Position numbers and translations under genes: made by a program. From positions 354,007-418,006 of the forward strand of contig JAEPNY010000003.1 of assembly GCA_017643165.1 (NCBI GenBank): a stretch of 64,000 nt of DNA, in the 5' to 3' direction. The DNA is from Psychroserpens sp. GTDB taxonomy: Bacteria; Bacteroidota; Bacteroidia; Flavobacteriales; Flavobacteriaceae. Under the pieces are notes generated by a model that saw only the letters and a list, made by a program, of their open reading frames with translations, did not search any database and was not told the origin of the DNA. Positions within the stretch are counted from its first letter, which is position 1, and every line of letters starts with the position of its first letter. Of this stretch, positions 43,278 to 51,426 are shown one piece after another.

Positions 43278-44051
43278 ATGTCAGATAAAACACAACAATT
43301 ACAAGCTTTTGAAAGACTTCTTATCATCATGGATGAGCTACGAGAGCAGTGTCCGTGGGATAAAAAGCAAACCCTTCAATCTTTACGTCATCTAACCATC
43401 GAAGAAGTTTATGAACTTGGCGATGCTATTCTTGATAATGATCTCGATGAAATTAAGAAAGAGCTTGGTGATGTTTTACTTCATATCGTTTTTTACTCAA
43501 AAATTGGTAGCGAATCTGGTGCTTTTGATATCGCAGATGTTTGTCATACCATATGTGATAAATTAATAGAACGTCATCCGCATATTTATAGTGATGTGAA
43601 AGTCGAAAATGAAGAAGATGTTAAGCGTAATTGGGAACAATTAAAATTGAAAGAGGGTAAATCAAGTGTATTAGAAGGCGTTCCTAAGAGCCTGCCAGCA
43701 ATGGTTAAAGCGAATCGTATACAAGATAAGGTAGCAGGTGTTGGTTTTGATTGGGAACAACCTTATCAGGTTCTGGCTAAGGTGCATGAAGAACTTGATG
43801 AATTGGAAGATGAAGTTAATCAAGGTGATACTGATAAAATCGAAAGTGAATTTGGTGATGTTTTATTTGCCATGATAAATTATGCGCGATTTTTAAAAGT
43901 TGATCCAGAAAGCGCATTAGAACGCACGAATAAGAAATTTATCAAACGTTTTAAGTATCTAGAAGAAAAGTCAAAGGCTTTAAACAAATCATTAGCCGAT
44001 ATGTCATTGGCAGAAATGGATATCTACTGGGATGAAGCCAAAAAATTGTAA
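43278..44051 (+). CDS. mazG: Nucleoside triphosphate pyrophosphohydrolase MazG
   Basis: MazG (257 aa) hydrolyses non-canonical and regular NTPs to NMP and pyrophosphate. It has CPWDKKQT (about 29-36), the first metal-binding EEVYELGDAI / KKELGDVLLHIVF and a second copy EELDELEDE / ESEFGDVLFAMINYAR, the tandem layout of the full-length enzyme. It starts at ATG 43278 (MSDKTQQ), not at the TTG 7 codons upstream that overlaps the promoter. It is last in the ruvX-def group and is followed by a structured non-coding region. Confidence 0.95.
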   Translation: MSDKTQQLQAFERLLIIMDELREQCPWDKKQTLQSLRHLTIEEVYELGDAILDNDLDEIKKELGDVLLHIVFYSKIGSESGAFDIADVCHTICDKLIERHPHIYSDVKVENEEDVKRNWEQLKLKEGKSSVLEGVPKSLPAMVKANRIQDKVAGVGFDWEQPYQVLAKVHEELDELEDEVNQGDTDKIESEFGDVLFAMINYARFLKVDPESALERTNKKFIKRFKYLEEKSKALNKSLADMSLAEMDIYWDEAKKL

Positions 44052-44069
44052 TATTTTTTGATAAGGAAA

Positions 44070-44236
44070 TCCAAATATATACTTCTTCACGTATATAAAT
44101 CAGATAGGAACTTTTTTAAGTTTCTGAATCATAAGTAGGAAATCTTAATGCAGTAGTTAAGCGGATGCATTAAGGTTCAAAATTTAGTTTAGTTAGGGGT
44201 AGAATCCTGTCTGGTTTACGGACAGGATTTTATTTT
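44070..44236 (+). ncRNA. Candidate structured RNA: four consecutive stem-loops ending in a terminator
   Basis: Downstream of mazG four inverted repeats follow one another: SL1 TATATAC / GTATATA (44076-44097, 7 bp), SL2 (44107-44124, 7 bp with one G-U), SL3 CTTAATGCA / TGCATTAAG (44144-44174, perfect 9 bp, 13-nt loop), SL4 AATCCTGTC / GACAGGATT (44203-44229, perfect 9 bp) and a T-rich tail. A near-promoter TATTTTTTG (44052-44060; one T too many for the consensus) lies just upstream. It is either an independent small RNA of about 165 nt or a long structured mazG 3' UTR. No open frame of note is present. The remaining bases to 44316 show nothing else. Confidence 0.45.
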
Positions 44237-44237
44237 T
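44203..44237 (+). terminator. Intrinsic terminator
   Basis: Perfect 9-bp stem with a 9-nt loop, followed by TTATTTTTT. Confidence 0.85.
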
Positions 44238-44316
44238 TAAAGCCTACTCTTCATATTATTTCAATACTATTTTACCTAGTCTGACCAATATCATTTTATA
44301 GGTATTGGACTACATC

Positions 44317-44324
44317 TATATTTG
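44317..44324 (+). promoter_or_regulatory. -7 element of the lipoprotein gene
   Basis: TATATTTG matches TAnnTTTG, 26 nt before the ATG at 44351. No TTG at proper spacing was found. Confidence 0.5.
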
Positions 44325-44350
44325 GTGCATTAATCAATACACATTTTAAT

Positions 44351-45217
44351 ATGAAAACAATACTATTTAGATTTTTGGCGCTCACGTTGTTGTTTACAGC
44401 GTTCGTAGCGTGTAGCGATGATGATGATAATCCACCTCCTATTGTAATCAATGATATTATGGTGGTGTATAACACCGATACAGGTGAATTTTCAGCCGTT
44501 GATCTAACCGATGGGTCACTTCTTTTATTAGGTACTGCAACGTATAATGGATCAGATCTATTAGGATTGAGAGATGTGGTATTTAACTCTGCAGACAATA
44601 TGATGTATGCAAGTTCGAGAGCAACAGATCAATATCATGAAGGCGCATTATTCCGTATAGATCCTATGAATATGCAGGCAACCATGATTAATGATAACGC
44701 TAATGATGATTGGTATGCCGTTGCCAATCTAGAAATGGATGAGGGTAGGCTATTAGGAACTGTTTACTGGGATGAATATGATTATGATTATTGGTCATCA
44801 TTGGTTCGTTTAAACCTTGACGGTTCTATAGATGAAGTTATATATTTAACGTATGAAGATGATGATTACGGTTTTAGTGGTGGTATGGCACTTGAATTTG
44901 GTGATAATCCAGACGAATTTTTAGTTACAGATGGTAACAGAATAGCTATCTTAAATATTAATGGAACAGTCTCCGATGAATTTATACTTAATTCGGCAGG
45001 TTTTCCAAATGATGATGTAGGTAGAGGTGGTGGAAGCTCAGTTGGCTATGTAAGAAGTTTAGAACGTGATGCTAACGGAAATCTATACGGACTGGACGCA
45101 GATGGTCACTTAGGAAGTATAAATCTTAATAATGAAACATTTACATATATAACCCAATTCGATGCAGGTGGTGACATCGTTGCATTAATAAAACTTCCAG
45201 AAAATATATTTCAATAA
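44351..45217 (+). CDS. Lipoprotein of unknown function, beta-propeller-like
   Basis: The 288-aa product has a lipoprotein signal (MKTILFRFLALTLLFTAFVAC; lipobox FVAC) followed by an acidic SDDDDN stretch typical of surface-exposed Bacteroidota lipoproteins. The rest has repeated beta-type phrases such as MVVYNTDTGEFSAVDLTDGS and DVVFNSADNMMYASS, suggesting a propeller that lists values. I do not recognise the family. It ends before a terminator at 45241. Confidence 0.7.
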   Translation: MKTILFRFLALTLLFTAFVACSDDDDNPPPIVINDIMVVYNTDTGEFSAVDLTDGSLLLLGTATYNGSDLLGLRDVVFNSADNMMYASSRATDQYHEGALFRIDPMNMQATMINDNANDDWYAVANLEMDEGRLLGTVYWDEYDYDYWSSLVRLNLDGSIDEVIYLTYEDDDYGFSGGMALEFGDNPDEFLVTDGNRIAILNINGTVSDEFILNSAGFPNDDVGRGGGSSVGYVRSLERDANGNLYGLDADGHLGSINLNNETFTYITQFDAGGDIVALIKLPENIFQ

Positions 45218-45240
45218 TATATACGCTTAAAATCAAAAAG

Positions 45241-45266
45241 AGGAGGCCAATTTGGTCTCCTTTTTT
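45241..45266 (+). terminator. Terminator of the lipoprotein gene
   Basis: A 9-bp stem AGGAGGCCA / TGGTCTCCT (one G-T pair, 3-nt loop) followed by five more T. Confidence 0.85.
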
Positions 45267-45295
45267 AATGTGTAAAATGTCGGGTAACAATACAT

Positions 45296-45853
45296 TTATT
45301 TAAGATCATCTGAAAAATGACCACCATGTTTGCCTTTAGAAAATTTTTGTTTATTGAATGTTTTTGATTCACCCTTCGGTATTGTCAAGCTCGTCCAATG
45401 GTTTGACTTTATCATGCGCCCAATATAGGCTATTTGACCAATGTGGTACGCATAATGTGCTAACTGTCTATTTACGGCCTGAATGATGCTGTGCTCTTGG
45501 TTTCGAATATAGATTTTCTGGTTGAAATTCTCTTCATTTACTGAATTTAAGGCATCGAATAGGCATACCCAACCTTCATTCCATTTTGTTAGTAGTTCAG
45601 CTCTAGTTTTGATGACAGATTCAAATTCTTGATCGCGATTGCGCCATTCTTTTTCACCATCTGAGCTAAGAAAGTTAGTCCAACGTGATTTCATATTTCC
45701 GTATAGATGATTCACAATAACACTTATGGAATTTGAAGCTTCATTAAATTGCCAGAATAGATCAGTCTCATCGAGTTGGCTGAAGGTTTTTTCTCCAACA
45801 GATTTATAATATTCGAATTGCTTTTTCACACTGTCTAAATAATCCTTTTGCAT
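45296..45853 (-). CDS. DinB family protein (DUF1572)
   Basis: This 185-aa four-helix protein has the DinB metal-ligand His positions in VNHLYGNMKSRWTNF (about 48) and AHYAYHIGQIAYIGR (about 135). DUF1572 members are cytoplasmic and may be thiol-dependent S-transferases; the substrate here is unknown. It is a single gene on the minus strand facing the lipoprotein gene across the terminator. Confidence 0.88.
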   Translation of the reverse strand: MQKDYLDSVKKQFEYYKSVGEKTFSQLDETDLFWQFNEASNSISVIVNHLYGNMKSRWTNFLSSDGEKEWRNRDQEFESVIKTRAELLTKWNEGWVCLFDALNSVNEENFNQKIYIRNQEHSIIQAVNRQLAHYAYHIGQIAYIGRMIKSNHWTSLTIPKGESKTFNKQKFSKGKHGGHFSDDLK

Positions 45854-46013
45854 ATTAAATTTTACTTGATCATTACTAATTACAACCCTAAGTTAAACAT
45901 TTAGTCTATTTAAACATGAATCGTATTTATCAAAAACTTACGTCAATATTTCACCAATTCTCATAATTGAGTATATTCGCCCATCATTTAAATACGTATT
46001 TAATCAAATAGCT

Positions 46014-46772
46014 ATGAAAAAGATCATATACGTCATATTGTTTTTGCCATTAGTATTATCTGGGCAGATCAATGAAAGTGATTCATTAAAGGTCAAAGCA
46101 AATCTATCAATAACTGGGTTTTGGCAGGGCGGAAATGTGGAGACTGTCATATTTCGAGCTAAATCAGACTTTAGCTTTAAGCCACTTAAAAATCTCGTAT
46201 TTAAAACACAGAATTCCTATGTGTATCAAGAGTTTGGAAAGGAAAAAGCTGACGAAGATATCCTGAGCTTAAACTTTTTATATCTTAATCCAGATCGTAA
46301 AATTTACCCATTGGTTCTAGGGTTTGTAAGTACAAATTTTAGACGTGAAATCGATTTGAGGTACTTAGTTGGAGGTGGTGTAACCTTCAAGATCTTGGAC
46401 GAAAAAGCGCATTGGTTGAAGTTTTCATTAACCAGCGAATATGAACATACACATTTCGAAAAAACAGATTTTAATCGATCCGAATATGATGGAAGTAAAT
46501 CTATTAATACATTACGAGGAACCATATGGATTAATGGACGATATGAAGTGTTTAAGAATAAATTGATCTTAAGTCACGAAAGTTATTATCAACCCTCCTT
46601 AGAAGAAGGGAATAACTATCGTTGGCAAGCTGACTTCGGACTGGAAGTGCCAGTTTGGAAGTTTTTGAACTTCAAGATTAATTACCTACATGTGTTTGAA
46701 AGTATTGTCCAAGAGAGTCAGGCACAAGATGATCGTTATTTGACCTTAGGATTTACAATTAAAAACTATTAG
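46014..46772 (+). CDS. DUF481 family outer-membrane protein
   Basis: The 252-aa protein has a signal peptide ending LSGQ (about residue 18) and a run of amphipathic beta strands ending LGFTIKNY, fitting the DUF481 family of salt-induced outer-membrane barrels. The opening KVKANLSITGFWQGGNVET is typical. A near -7 box (TATATTCG, one mismatch) sits at about 45971. Function unknown; probably a 12-16-strand barrel. Confidence 0.85.
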   Translation: MKKIIYVILFLPLVLSGQINESDSLKVKANLSITGFWQGGNVETVIFRAKSDFSFKPLKNLVFKTQNSYVYQEFGKEKADEDILSLNFLYLNPDRKIYPLVLGFVSTNFRREIDLRYLVGGGVTFKILDEKAHWLKFSLTSEYEHTHFEKTDFNRSEYDGSKSINTLRGTIWINGRYEVFKNKLILSHESYYQPSLEEGNNYRWQADFGLEVPVWKFLNFKINYLHVFESIVQESQAQDDRYLTLGFTIKNY

Positions 46773-46811
46773 ATGATACGAAACCATCTATTGGCTAATT
46801 CAAACTAGGAT

Positions 46812-46976
46812 TTAATTTCTAGAATCTTTGTAGCTTTTGTAAGTTATTCCAGCACTTGCAATGCCACCGAAAACTCCGATAAACCAACTGTCGGTAAAGA
46901 TAAGTGCGATTCCAGCAATTACACCTAATATCCCGATTAACATTATAAGGTTAAATTTTCGAGGTTGTTTTTCCAT
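46812..46976 (-). CDS. Tiny two-helix membrane protein (54 aa)
   Basis: This frame, too short for most gene finders, reads MEKQPRKFNLIM and then two hydrophobic helices (about residues 11-27, LIMLIGILGVIAGIALIF, and 31-45, WFIGVFGGIASAGITY), ending KSYKDSRN. The basic ends and clean helical hairpin argue for a real gene. It starts 23 nt after the stop of a second tiny membrane-protein gene on the same strand. Family unknown to me. Confidence 0.6.
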   Translation of the reverse strand: MEKQPRKFNLIMLIGILGVIAGIALIFTDSWFIGVFGGIASAGITYKSYKDSRN

Positions 46977-46999
46977 GGTGTATTACGTTTGCAAGCGTT

Positions 47000-47185
47000 T
47001 TATTTATTGCACCTAACTTTTACGGTTTTAGCAGCATATTTGCTGATAAGCATATTCATGAGTCCAGCACTGAATATGAGTACAAAAAAGAAATATTTGT
47101 AATTCGCTACATCTCTAAACAAATAAGAAGCGACTAATATGATTGTTGCCCAAACTATGGCATTAATAAGAACTAATTTTTTCAT
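47000..47185 (-). CDS. Tiny two-helix membrane protein (61 aa)
   Basis: Two hydrophobic segments (about 3-22, KLVLINAIVWATIILVASYL, and 31-49, YFFFVLIFSAGLMNMLISK) end in a basic tail (AAKTVKVRCNK). It forms a tandem pair with the 54-aa gene downstream and follows the metallo-beta-lactamase gene by 43 nt. No family recognised. Confidence 0.6.
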   Translation of the reverse strand: MKKLVLINAIVWATIILVASYLFRDVANYKYFFFVLIFSAGLMNMLISKYAAKTVKVRCNK

Positions 47186-47228
47186 GTCTATTGGTAGCAG
47201 AATTGGTGATAATGTTACATAATTTAAA

Positions 47229-47999
47229 TCATTTAAATTCTATGACATCACCATCTTCAGGAATGTATACTTTATTTGAGAGTGCTAGTTCATTGATTTC
47301 ATTTTGTAATTGTGACCTAGTAGTCGGACAATGATTAACTGCTTCAAGGTGATTGGCGATAACTTTTCCAGGTGCATTTTGTATGAATTTCAAAATATCA
47401 TCCATTCGCATAAGTAATGGTTGGAATAAATCTAGTTGCGCTGATCCACTTGCGACAATGGAAATATCAGGCTTTAGTTCGGTCAAGGCCTTGTGAACGT
47501 CATCGGTATATATAGTATCCGAGCTAATATATAACGACTTTTCATTTGGCAATTGAATGTGGAATCCCATAACATTACCCATAGGTTTTGCTACATATCC
47601 ATAACCATGACGTGCTGGGATTCCTTGGATCTTTCCATCAAAAAATTCTTGTTCTTTCCAATAGTGAATGACCTGACTCACATGAATTCCTTTTTTACGA
47701 ATTTCAGCTTCATCATTAAAACTACAAATCACTGGAATCTGTTTTTTAGTTAAAAATGAAATGGCTGCCTTATCAAAATGATCGGCATGTAAGTGGGTAA
47801 TTAGGCAATGCGTCGTCCTTTCAATTAATCCCATAGCATTGTCAGGAAGATCTACAATAGGATTTCGTTTTGGTTTAAAGCGAATAAATGAAAAGGGTGG
47901 AGCAGCTGTTCCTTTTTTACCGAGCATAGGATCAACCAATATTAACTTATCTTGAGTTTCGATTATTAACGTGGCATTTCGGATGTGATGAATTTTCAT
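47229..47999 (-). CDS. MBL-fold metallo-hydrolase (UlaG-like)
   Basis: This 256-aa hydrolase has the zinc motif THLHADHFDKA (about 68-78), the later RHGYGY and SSDTIYTDD metal site, and NHLEAVNHC near the end. The overall pattern is of the UlaG/YtnP-type cytosolic lactonases and related phosphodiesterases. I start it at ATG 47999 (MKIHHIRNATLIIE); a TTG two codons upstream exists. Substrate unknown. Confidence 0.9.
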   Translation of the reverse strand: MKIHHIRNATLIIETQDKLILVDPMLGKKGTAAPPFSFIRFKPKRNPIVDLPDNAMGLIERTTHCLITHLHADHFDKAAISFLTKKQIPVICSFNDEAEIRKKGIHVSQVIHYWKEQEFFDGKIQGIPARHGYGYVAKPMGNVMGFHIQLPNEKSLYISSDTIYTDDVHKALTELKPDISIVASGSAQLDLFQPLLMRMDDILKFIQNAPGKVIANHLEAVNHCPTTRSQLQNEINELALSNKVYIPEDGDVIEFK

Positions 48000-48025
48000 A
48001 GACAAAAGGAGTACTTAATTAATAA

Positions 48026-48187
48026 TTAACGCTTCCATGTGCCTCCATATTTGTAGTTTTTATTTCTAGGTTTCACTTGAAGCAGACAGTCCTCACATAC
48101 AAATACCCATTGTTTAGGCAATTTGTACTGAATGCGATACATCGTATCGAAGTCCTTATTGCAAATGTCACAGAATTTAACTCTCAA
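48026..48187 (-). CDS. Small zinc-ribbon-like protein (53 aa)
   Basis: The frame reads (M)RVKFCDICNKDFDTMYRI, then KLPKQWVFVCEDCLLQVK and ends NKNYKYGGTWKR. The two CxxC pairs (C5/C8 and C34/C37 approximately) form a four-Cys zinc ribbon. The only in-frame start is a TTG at 48187; upstream there is a stop within nine codons. A -7-like TATTTTCG lies just upstream on the minus strand. It is likely a real protein missed because of its size and start codon. Function unknown. Confidence 0.65.
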   Translation of the reverse strand: MRVKFCDICNKDFDTMYRIQYKLPKQWVFVCEDCLLQVKPRNKNYKYGGTWKR

Positions 48188-48219
48188 GAAGCGTAGATTT
48201 TTGTATTAAATGCAAGTTG

Positions 48220-48870
48220 TTATAACGAAAATAGCATAAAAATCAATAAAAGCGGTAGGAATAAAACAAGAGCAGGAAGTAACATATTTAGAATAGCTTT
48301 TCCAGTACCAAAGCCTTGAATGATTTTAATCCCTATCACTAATATAACTAAGCTCCAAATCCATAAAGCGAGTTCAATTAATCCGAACCCTATTAAGGCC
48401 ACACTTTGAAATGTAGATAAATATAAAAATTCAGACTTAAAAAGTTGATCTCCAATTATGATCAATTCTGGGATCAATAGAATTATTGAAGCGATAGTAG
48501 GTACAAGCGACCATGCAATGATAGTTCTAAAGGTTTCAGGGTCTGATTTCCCATTCAACCATTTTCCAGTAAAACTGAGTGCCCATGCATAAATAAAATA
48601 TGCAATCCATCCGATTAATCCACCTGTTAAGATAGCCATTATGAGTACTGAGGCTGTAGACATTGTGTCTCCCATACCACGCTCTGAAGCTCTTGAAATT
48701 GCTCTTGCAATACCTCCAAGTATAAGGAATAGAATTACATATTTTGTAGGACATTTTTCAAGTATATATTTTAAGGTTCTTTTGGGCTTTACCCATATTG
48801 AATACACAAGCTGATTTGGATTGATATCATCGTATTCACTTTCGAATTCTTCGAAATTATTTTCAGTCAT
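48220..48870 (-). CDS. YIP1 family membrane protein
   Basis: This 216-aa protein has an acidic N-terminal tail, the motif YSIWVKPKRTLKYIL (typical of bacterial Yip1 domains) and five hydrophobic segments ending LLPALVLFLPLLLIFML. Bacterial Yip1 proteins are of unknown function. Single gene; no terminator seen at its 3' end. Confidence 0.85.
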   Translation of the reverse strand: MTENNFEEFESEYDDINPNQLVYSIWVKPKRTLKYILEKCPTKYVILFLILGGIARAISRASERGMGDTMSTASVLIMAILTGGLIGWIAYFIYAWALSFTGKWLNGKSDPETFRTIIAWSLVPTIASIILLIPELIIIGDQLFKSEFLYLSTFQSVALIGFGLIELALWIWSLVILVIGIKIIQGFGTGKAILNMLLPALVLFLPLLLIFMLFSL

Positions 48871-48958
48871 GATTGGTTGTTGAGGTTAGTATATCTTCTA
48901 AATAATAACTCGAATATAATACGAGGAATTGAATATTCTATAGTACTTGAGAGAATTA

Positions 48959-49384
48959 TTAGTGCCATTTGGCTGTTTTACTTTTTGATACCAATTTTTC
49001 CAGTATGGCGAGGTCAATATCAGCAACTTTATTAATGTATAGACATCCTTTTCCCCATTTGCATTTACCCAGTTGTTTAAGAAGTTCAGTTTCGGCATTG
49101 ATGTCGAATGTGAGATAAACAGTCATTTTAGATTTCCGAGGTGCGAAACCTACGTTGAACCATTCGAATTCTTCTTTAGAACCTTTCCGTGTATAATTAT
49201 ATTTCCCAAAACCAATTAAAAAATCAGGCGCTTTATCATTACCCCAAACTTTTGGTTTTTGTCCAGTAACTTTAGTTAGAAGCTCTAGTATGATTTTACT
49301 GTCTTCCTGCTTTGAGGCATTGTCAATTTGAGATATAAAATTATCGACACTTCGATTTGTTTCTTTTGTTGCTAGGCCTGCCAT
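48959..49384 (-). CDS. DUF1801 family protein
   Basis: This 141-aa protein has the DUF1801 (YdhG-like) fold: LELLTKVTGQKPKVWGNDKAPDFLIGFGKYNY, then EWFNVGFAPRKSKMTVYL and KGCLYINKVADID. Function unknown. Confidence 0.88.
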   Translation of the reverse strand: MAGLATKETNRSVDNFISQIDNASKQEDSKIILELLTKVTGQKPKVWGNDKAPDFLIGFGKYNYTRKGSKEEFEWFNVGFAPRKSKMTVYLTFDINAETELLKQLGKCKWGKGCLYINKVADIDLAILEKLVSKSKTAKWH

Positions 49385-49514
49385 AGTTTTCTCTATTTTA
49401 ATTCCATTTAAAAAGTACTTGATGTTTTAAGTATTTTAATTTCAGGATAAGTCATGAACTCTTGAAAGGATATTATAGTCTTATAAGATATAGAATCTCT
49501 TTCCAAAATAAAAA

Positions 49515-49545
49515 AACCGAGAATGATTTGCATCTATTCTCGGTT
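49515..49545 (-). terminator. Terminator of the NmrA-family gene
   Basis: Perfect 10-bp stem AACCGAGAAT / ATTCTCGGTT with an 11-nt loop; on the minus strand it runs into seven T in all (two of them in the stem). It lies just past the stop codon at 49554. Confidence 0.92.
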
Positions 49546-49553
49546 AGGGTTGG

Positions 49554-50396
49554 TTAGTGTGTATGAGACACTTCCGTATTCCATACTCCCGATTTGACTG
49601 TTAGGTCAATATAATCTTTAAAGCGAATTGGTTTGCGATGAAGTACATGTTCGATATCATTCGTAATTTCTGAATTACTTGGATTACCTAATACTTCTGT
49701 AAATAAGTATTCAATCAACCAAATGAAATCTTCTGGTAAATTGTGTTGTCTCAAAGTATTTACATAGGAAGAAATACTAACACCTGTGAACTGTATTTCT
49801 TTTCCTGTAGCTTCAGATATTAATTGTACAGCTTCACCAAAAGTTAATCCTTCAGGTCCAGTTAGTTCATATATTTTACCATTATGCTCGCCTTCGGTAA
49901 GTGCCTTAACAGCCACTTCAGCAATGTCGTTTGCATCTACAAATGGAATCTTCATCTCCGCAAAAGGAAGTGCTACGTGACCCTCTAAAATGCCGTCAAG
50001 CAAAAAGTTTTCGCTGAAATTCTGGTTAAACCAATTAGCTCGTACAATAGTATGGTCTAATCCCGAATGAATAATAACTTGTTCACACAATTGTGCTTCA
50101 CGTTCACCTTTACCAGATAATAATACTAGCTTTTTTACATCGGCTTTTTTCGCAACTTTAACAAGACCTTCAATGGCTTCTAATGCTCCAGGAACCGCTA
50201 GATCAGGTTGATATGTAATATAGATACTTTCGATACCTGCGACAGCTTCCATCCATCCATCTGGATTGTGCCAATCGAATGCAGGTTCACCTTGTCGCGA
50301 TCCTACTCGAACTGAATGTCCAGCAGTTTTTAAAAGGTTTACAATTCGTTTTCCTGTTTTTCCGTTTCCTCCAATAACTAAAATGTTTCGTTTCAT
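49554..50396 (-). CDS. NmrA/SDR-a family NAD(P)-binding protein
   Basis: This 280-aa Rossmann protein starts NILVIGGNGKTGKRIVNLL (GxxGxxG dinucleotide loop) with RVGSRQGEP and the NmrA-like ELTGPEGLTFGEAVQLISEATG in the C-terminal half. Relatives are NAD(P)H:quinone reductases or redox sensors (QorB-like). It is last in a minus-strand set headed by an AraC regulator. Confidence 0.9.
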   Translation of the reverse strand: MKRNILVIGGNGKTGKRIVNLLKTAGHSVRVGSRQGEPAFDWHNPDGWMEAVAGIESIYITYQPDLAVPGALEAIEGLVKVAKKADVKKLVLLSGKGEREAQLCEQVIIHSGLDHTIVRANWFNQNFSENFLLDGILEGHVALPFAEMKIPFVDANDIAEVAVKALTEGEHNGKIYELTGPEGLTFGEAVQLISEATGKEIQFTGVSISSYVNTLRQHNLPEDFIWLIEYLFTEVLGNPSNSEITNDIEHVLHRKPIRFKDYIDLTVKSGVWNTEVSHTH

Positions 50397-50425
50397 AATG
50401 TTTGTTTTTAAATGTTTATAATGTT

Positions 50426-50929
50426 TTAAATGGTTTGATTATTTAGTAGAAGTCCATATAAAAGCAAGGCGAAAGAAGCAATAGAACAAACAGTTCTAAC
50501 CAAATGCCATTGATTCCATGGTGTTTCAAATTTTTGACGTAGTGCTTTAAGATCTTCTGATGAAATATTTGCTAGATCTGTACCATCCAATATTGTATTA
50601 AGCGGAACATTTTTAAATATGGTTACAAACAATACACCTAAAATGAATAGCGCGGCGGCAGCAACATAAATCCAAAATACGTTATCAGCATTTTGAAATT
50701 TTAGATAGATGGTCAAACCATGGCTGATGAGCGGTCCAAAGAAAACTAAGATGAACAATGGGTTGATTATAGAGCGATTCATTTGTTGAAATGCTTGTAA
50801 ATAGCCAAGATCATTAAGTTGTCCCAGTCCGGGTGTAACTGCATTTGTCCATGTAAAGCATAGCCCTGCAGTTAATCCTGTAAATAGTATCGATATGTAT
50901 ACTACTATGGCTTCTAAATTGATTTCCAT
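50426..50929 (-). CDS. DUF1772 family membrane protein
   Basis: This 167-aa protein has four hydrophobic segments and the DUF1772 features FTWTNAVTPGLGQLND near the start and WNQWHLVRTVCSIASF near the end. Such proteins often accompany NmrA-type reductases. The gap to the preceding gene is one base. Confidence 0.85.
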   Translation of the reverse strand: MEINLEAIVVYISILFTGLTAGLCFTWTNAVTPGLGQLNDLGYLQAFQQMNRSIINPLFILVFFGPLISHGLTIYLKFQNADNVFWIYVAAAALFILGVLFVTIFKNVPLNTILDGTDLANISSEDLKALRQKFETPWNQWHLVRTVCSIASFALLLYGLLLNNQTI

Positions 50930-50930
50930 T

Positions 50931-51335
50931 TTAATTGTGCTTTAAGAGTTTAACTTTTGGATGAACTTTGAGGTAGTAATACAGTACAGTTGTTAATATC
51001 ATGACTAAGCCAATGAACCAAAATCCCAAATCGGTGAAGAAGTCTAAATGACTTCCTCCATTTGGAATTATAAATAACGGCACTGTAATTAGAGCGTCTA
51101 GTATTCCGGCTACAACAAAAAATATTAAGCCTGGAAGGAAACTCTGAGTGTTTTGCTCCATTCTAAAATAGAGGTGAGCACCATACCATACTAATGGTAG
51201 TAATACTGCCAGTAATACGAAATTTGCCTGTTGTTCAGGATCTGCTAGTAACTCAATTTGAAATGAGAGCGTGTAGAAACTCACTGCTAGAAACCAAATT
51301 CCAATACCGATTAAAATTGCTTTGAATGTTTTCAT
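50931..51335 (-). CDS. Small four-helix membrane protein (DUF5367-like)
   Basis: The 134-aa product has four hydrophobic segments: KAILIGIGIWFLAVSFYTL, FVLLAVLLPLVWYGAHLYF, LIFFVVAGILDALITVPLF and FWFIGLVMILTTVLYYYL. I recognise it as like DUF5367. It is the first gene after the AraC regulator and is tightly linked to the DUF1772 gene. Confidence 0.7.
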   Translation of the reverse strand: MKTFKAILIGIGIWFLAVSFYTLSFQIELLADPEQQANFVLLAVLLPLVWYGAHLYFRMEQNTQSFLPGLIFFVVAGILDALITVPLFIIPNGGSHLDFFTDLGFWFIGLVMILTTVLYYYLKVHPKVKLLKHN

Positions 51336-51426
51336 GTCTTATAATGTTTTATTTACAAGACAAAACTAGATCAGGTTTAAAGGAATGATTTATTCAAAAA
51401 GAAGTATGATTTGTTTGAAAAGACGA

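Noticed and set aside
44070-44236. 6S RNA, tmRNA or SRP RNA
   Set aside because: The four hairpins are consecutive, not one long rod with a central bubble as in 6S RNA, and there is no tRNA-like end or SRP GNAR-loop motif.
46770-46790. 6-bp inverted repeat after the DUF481 gene as terminator
   Set aside because: Short stem and no T tract.
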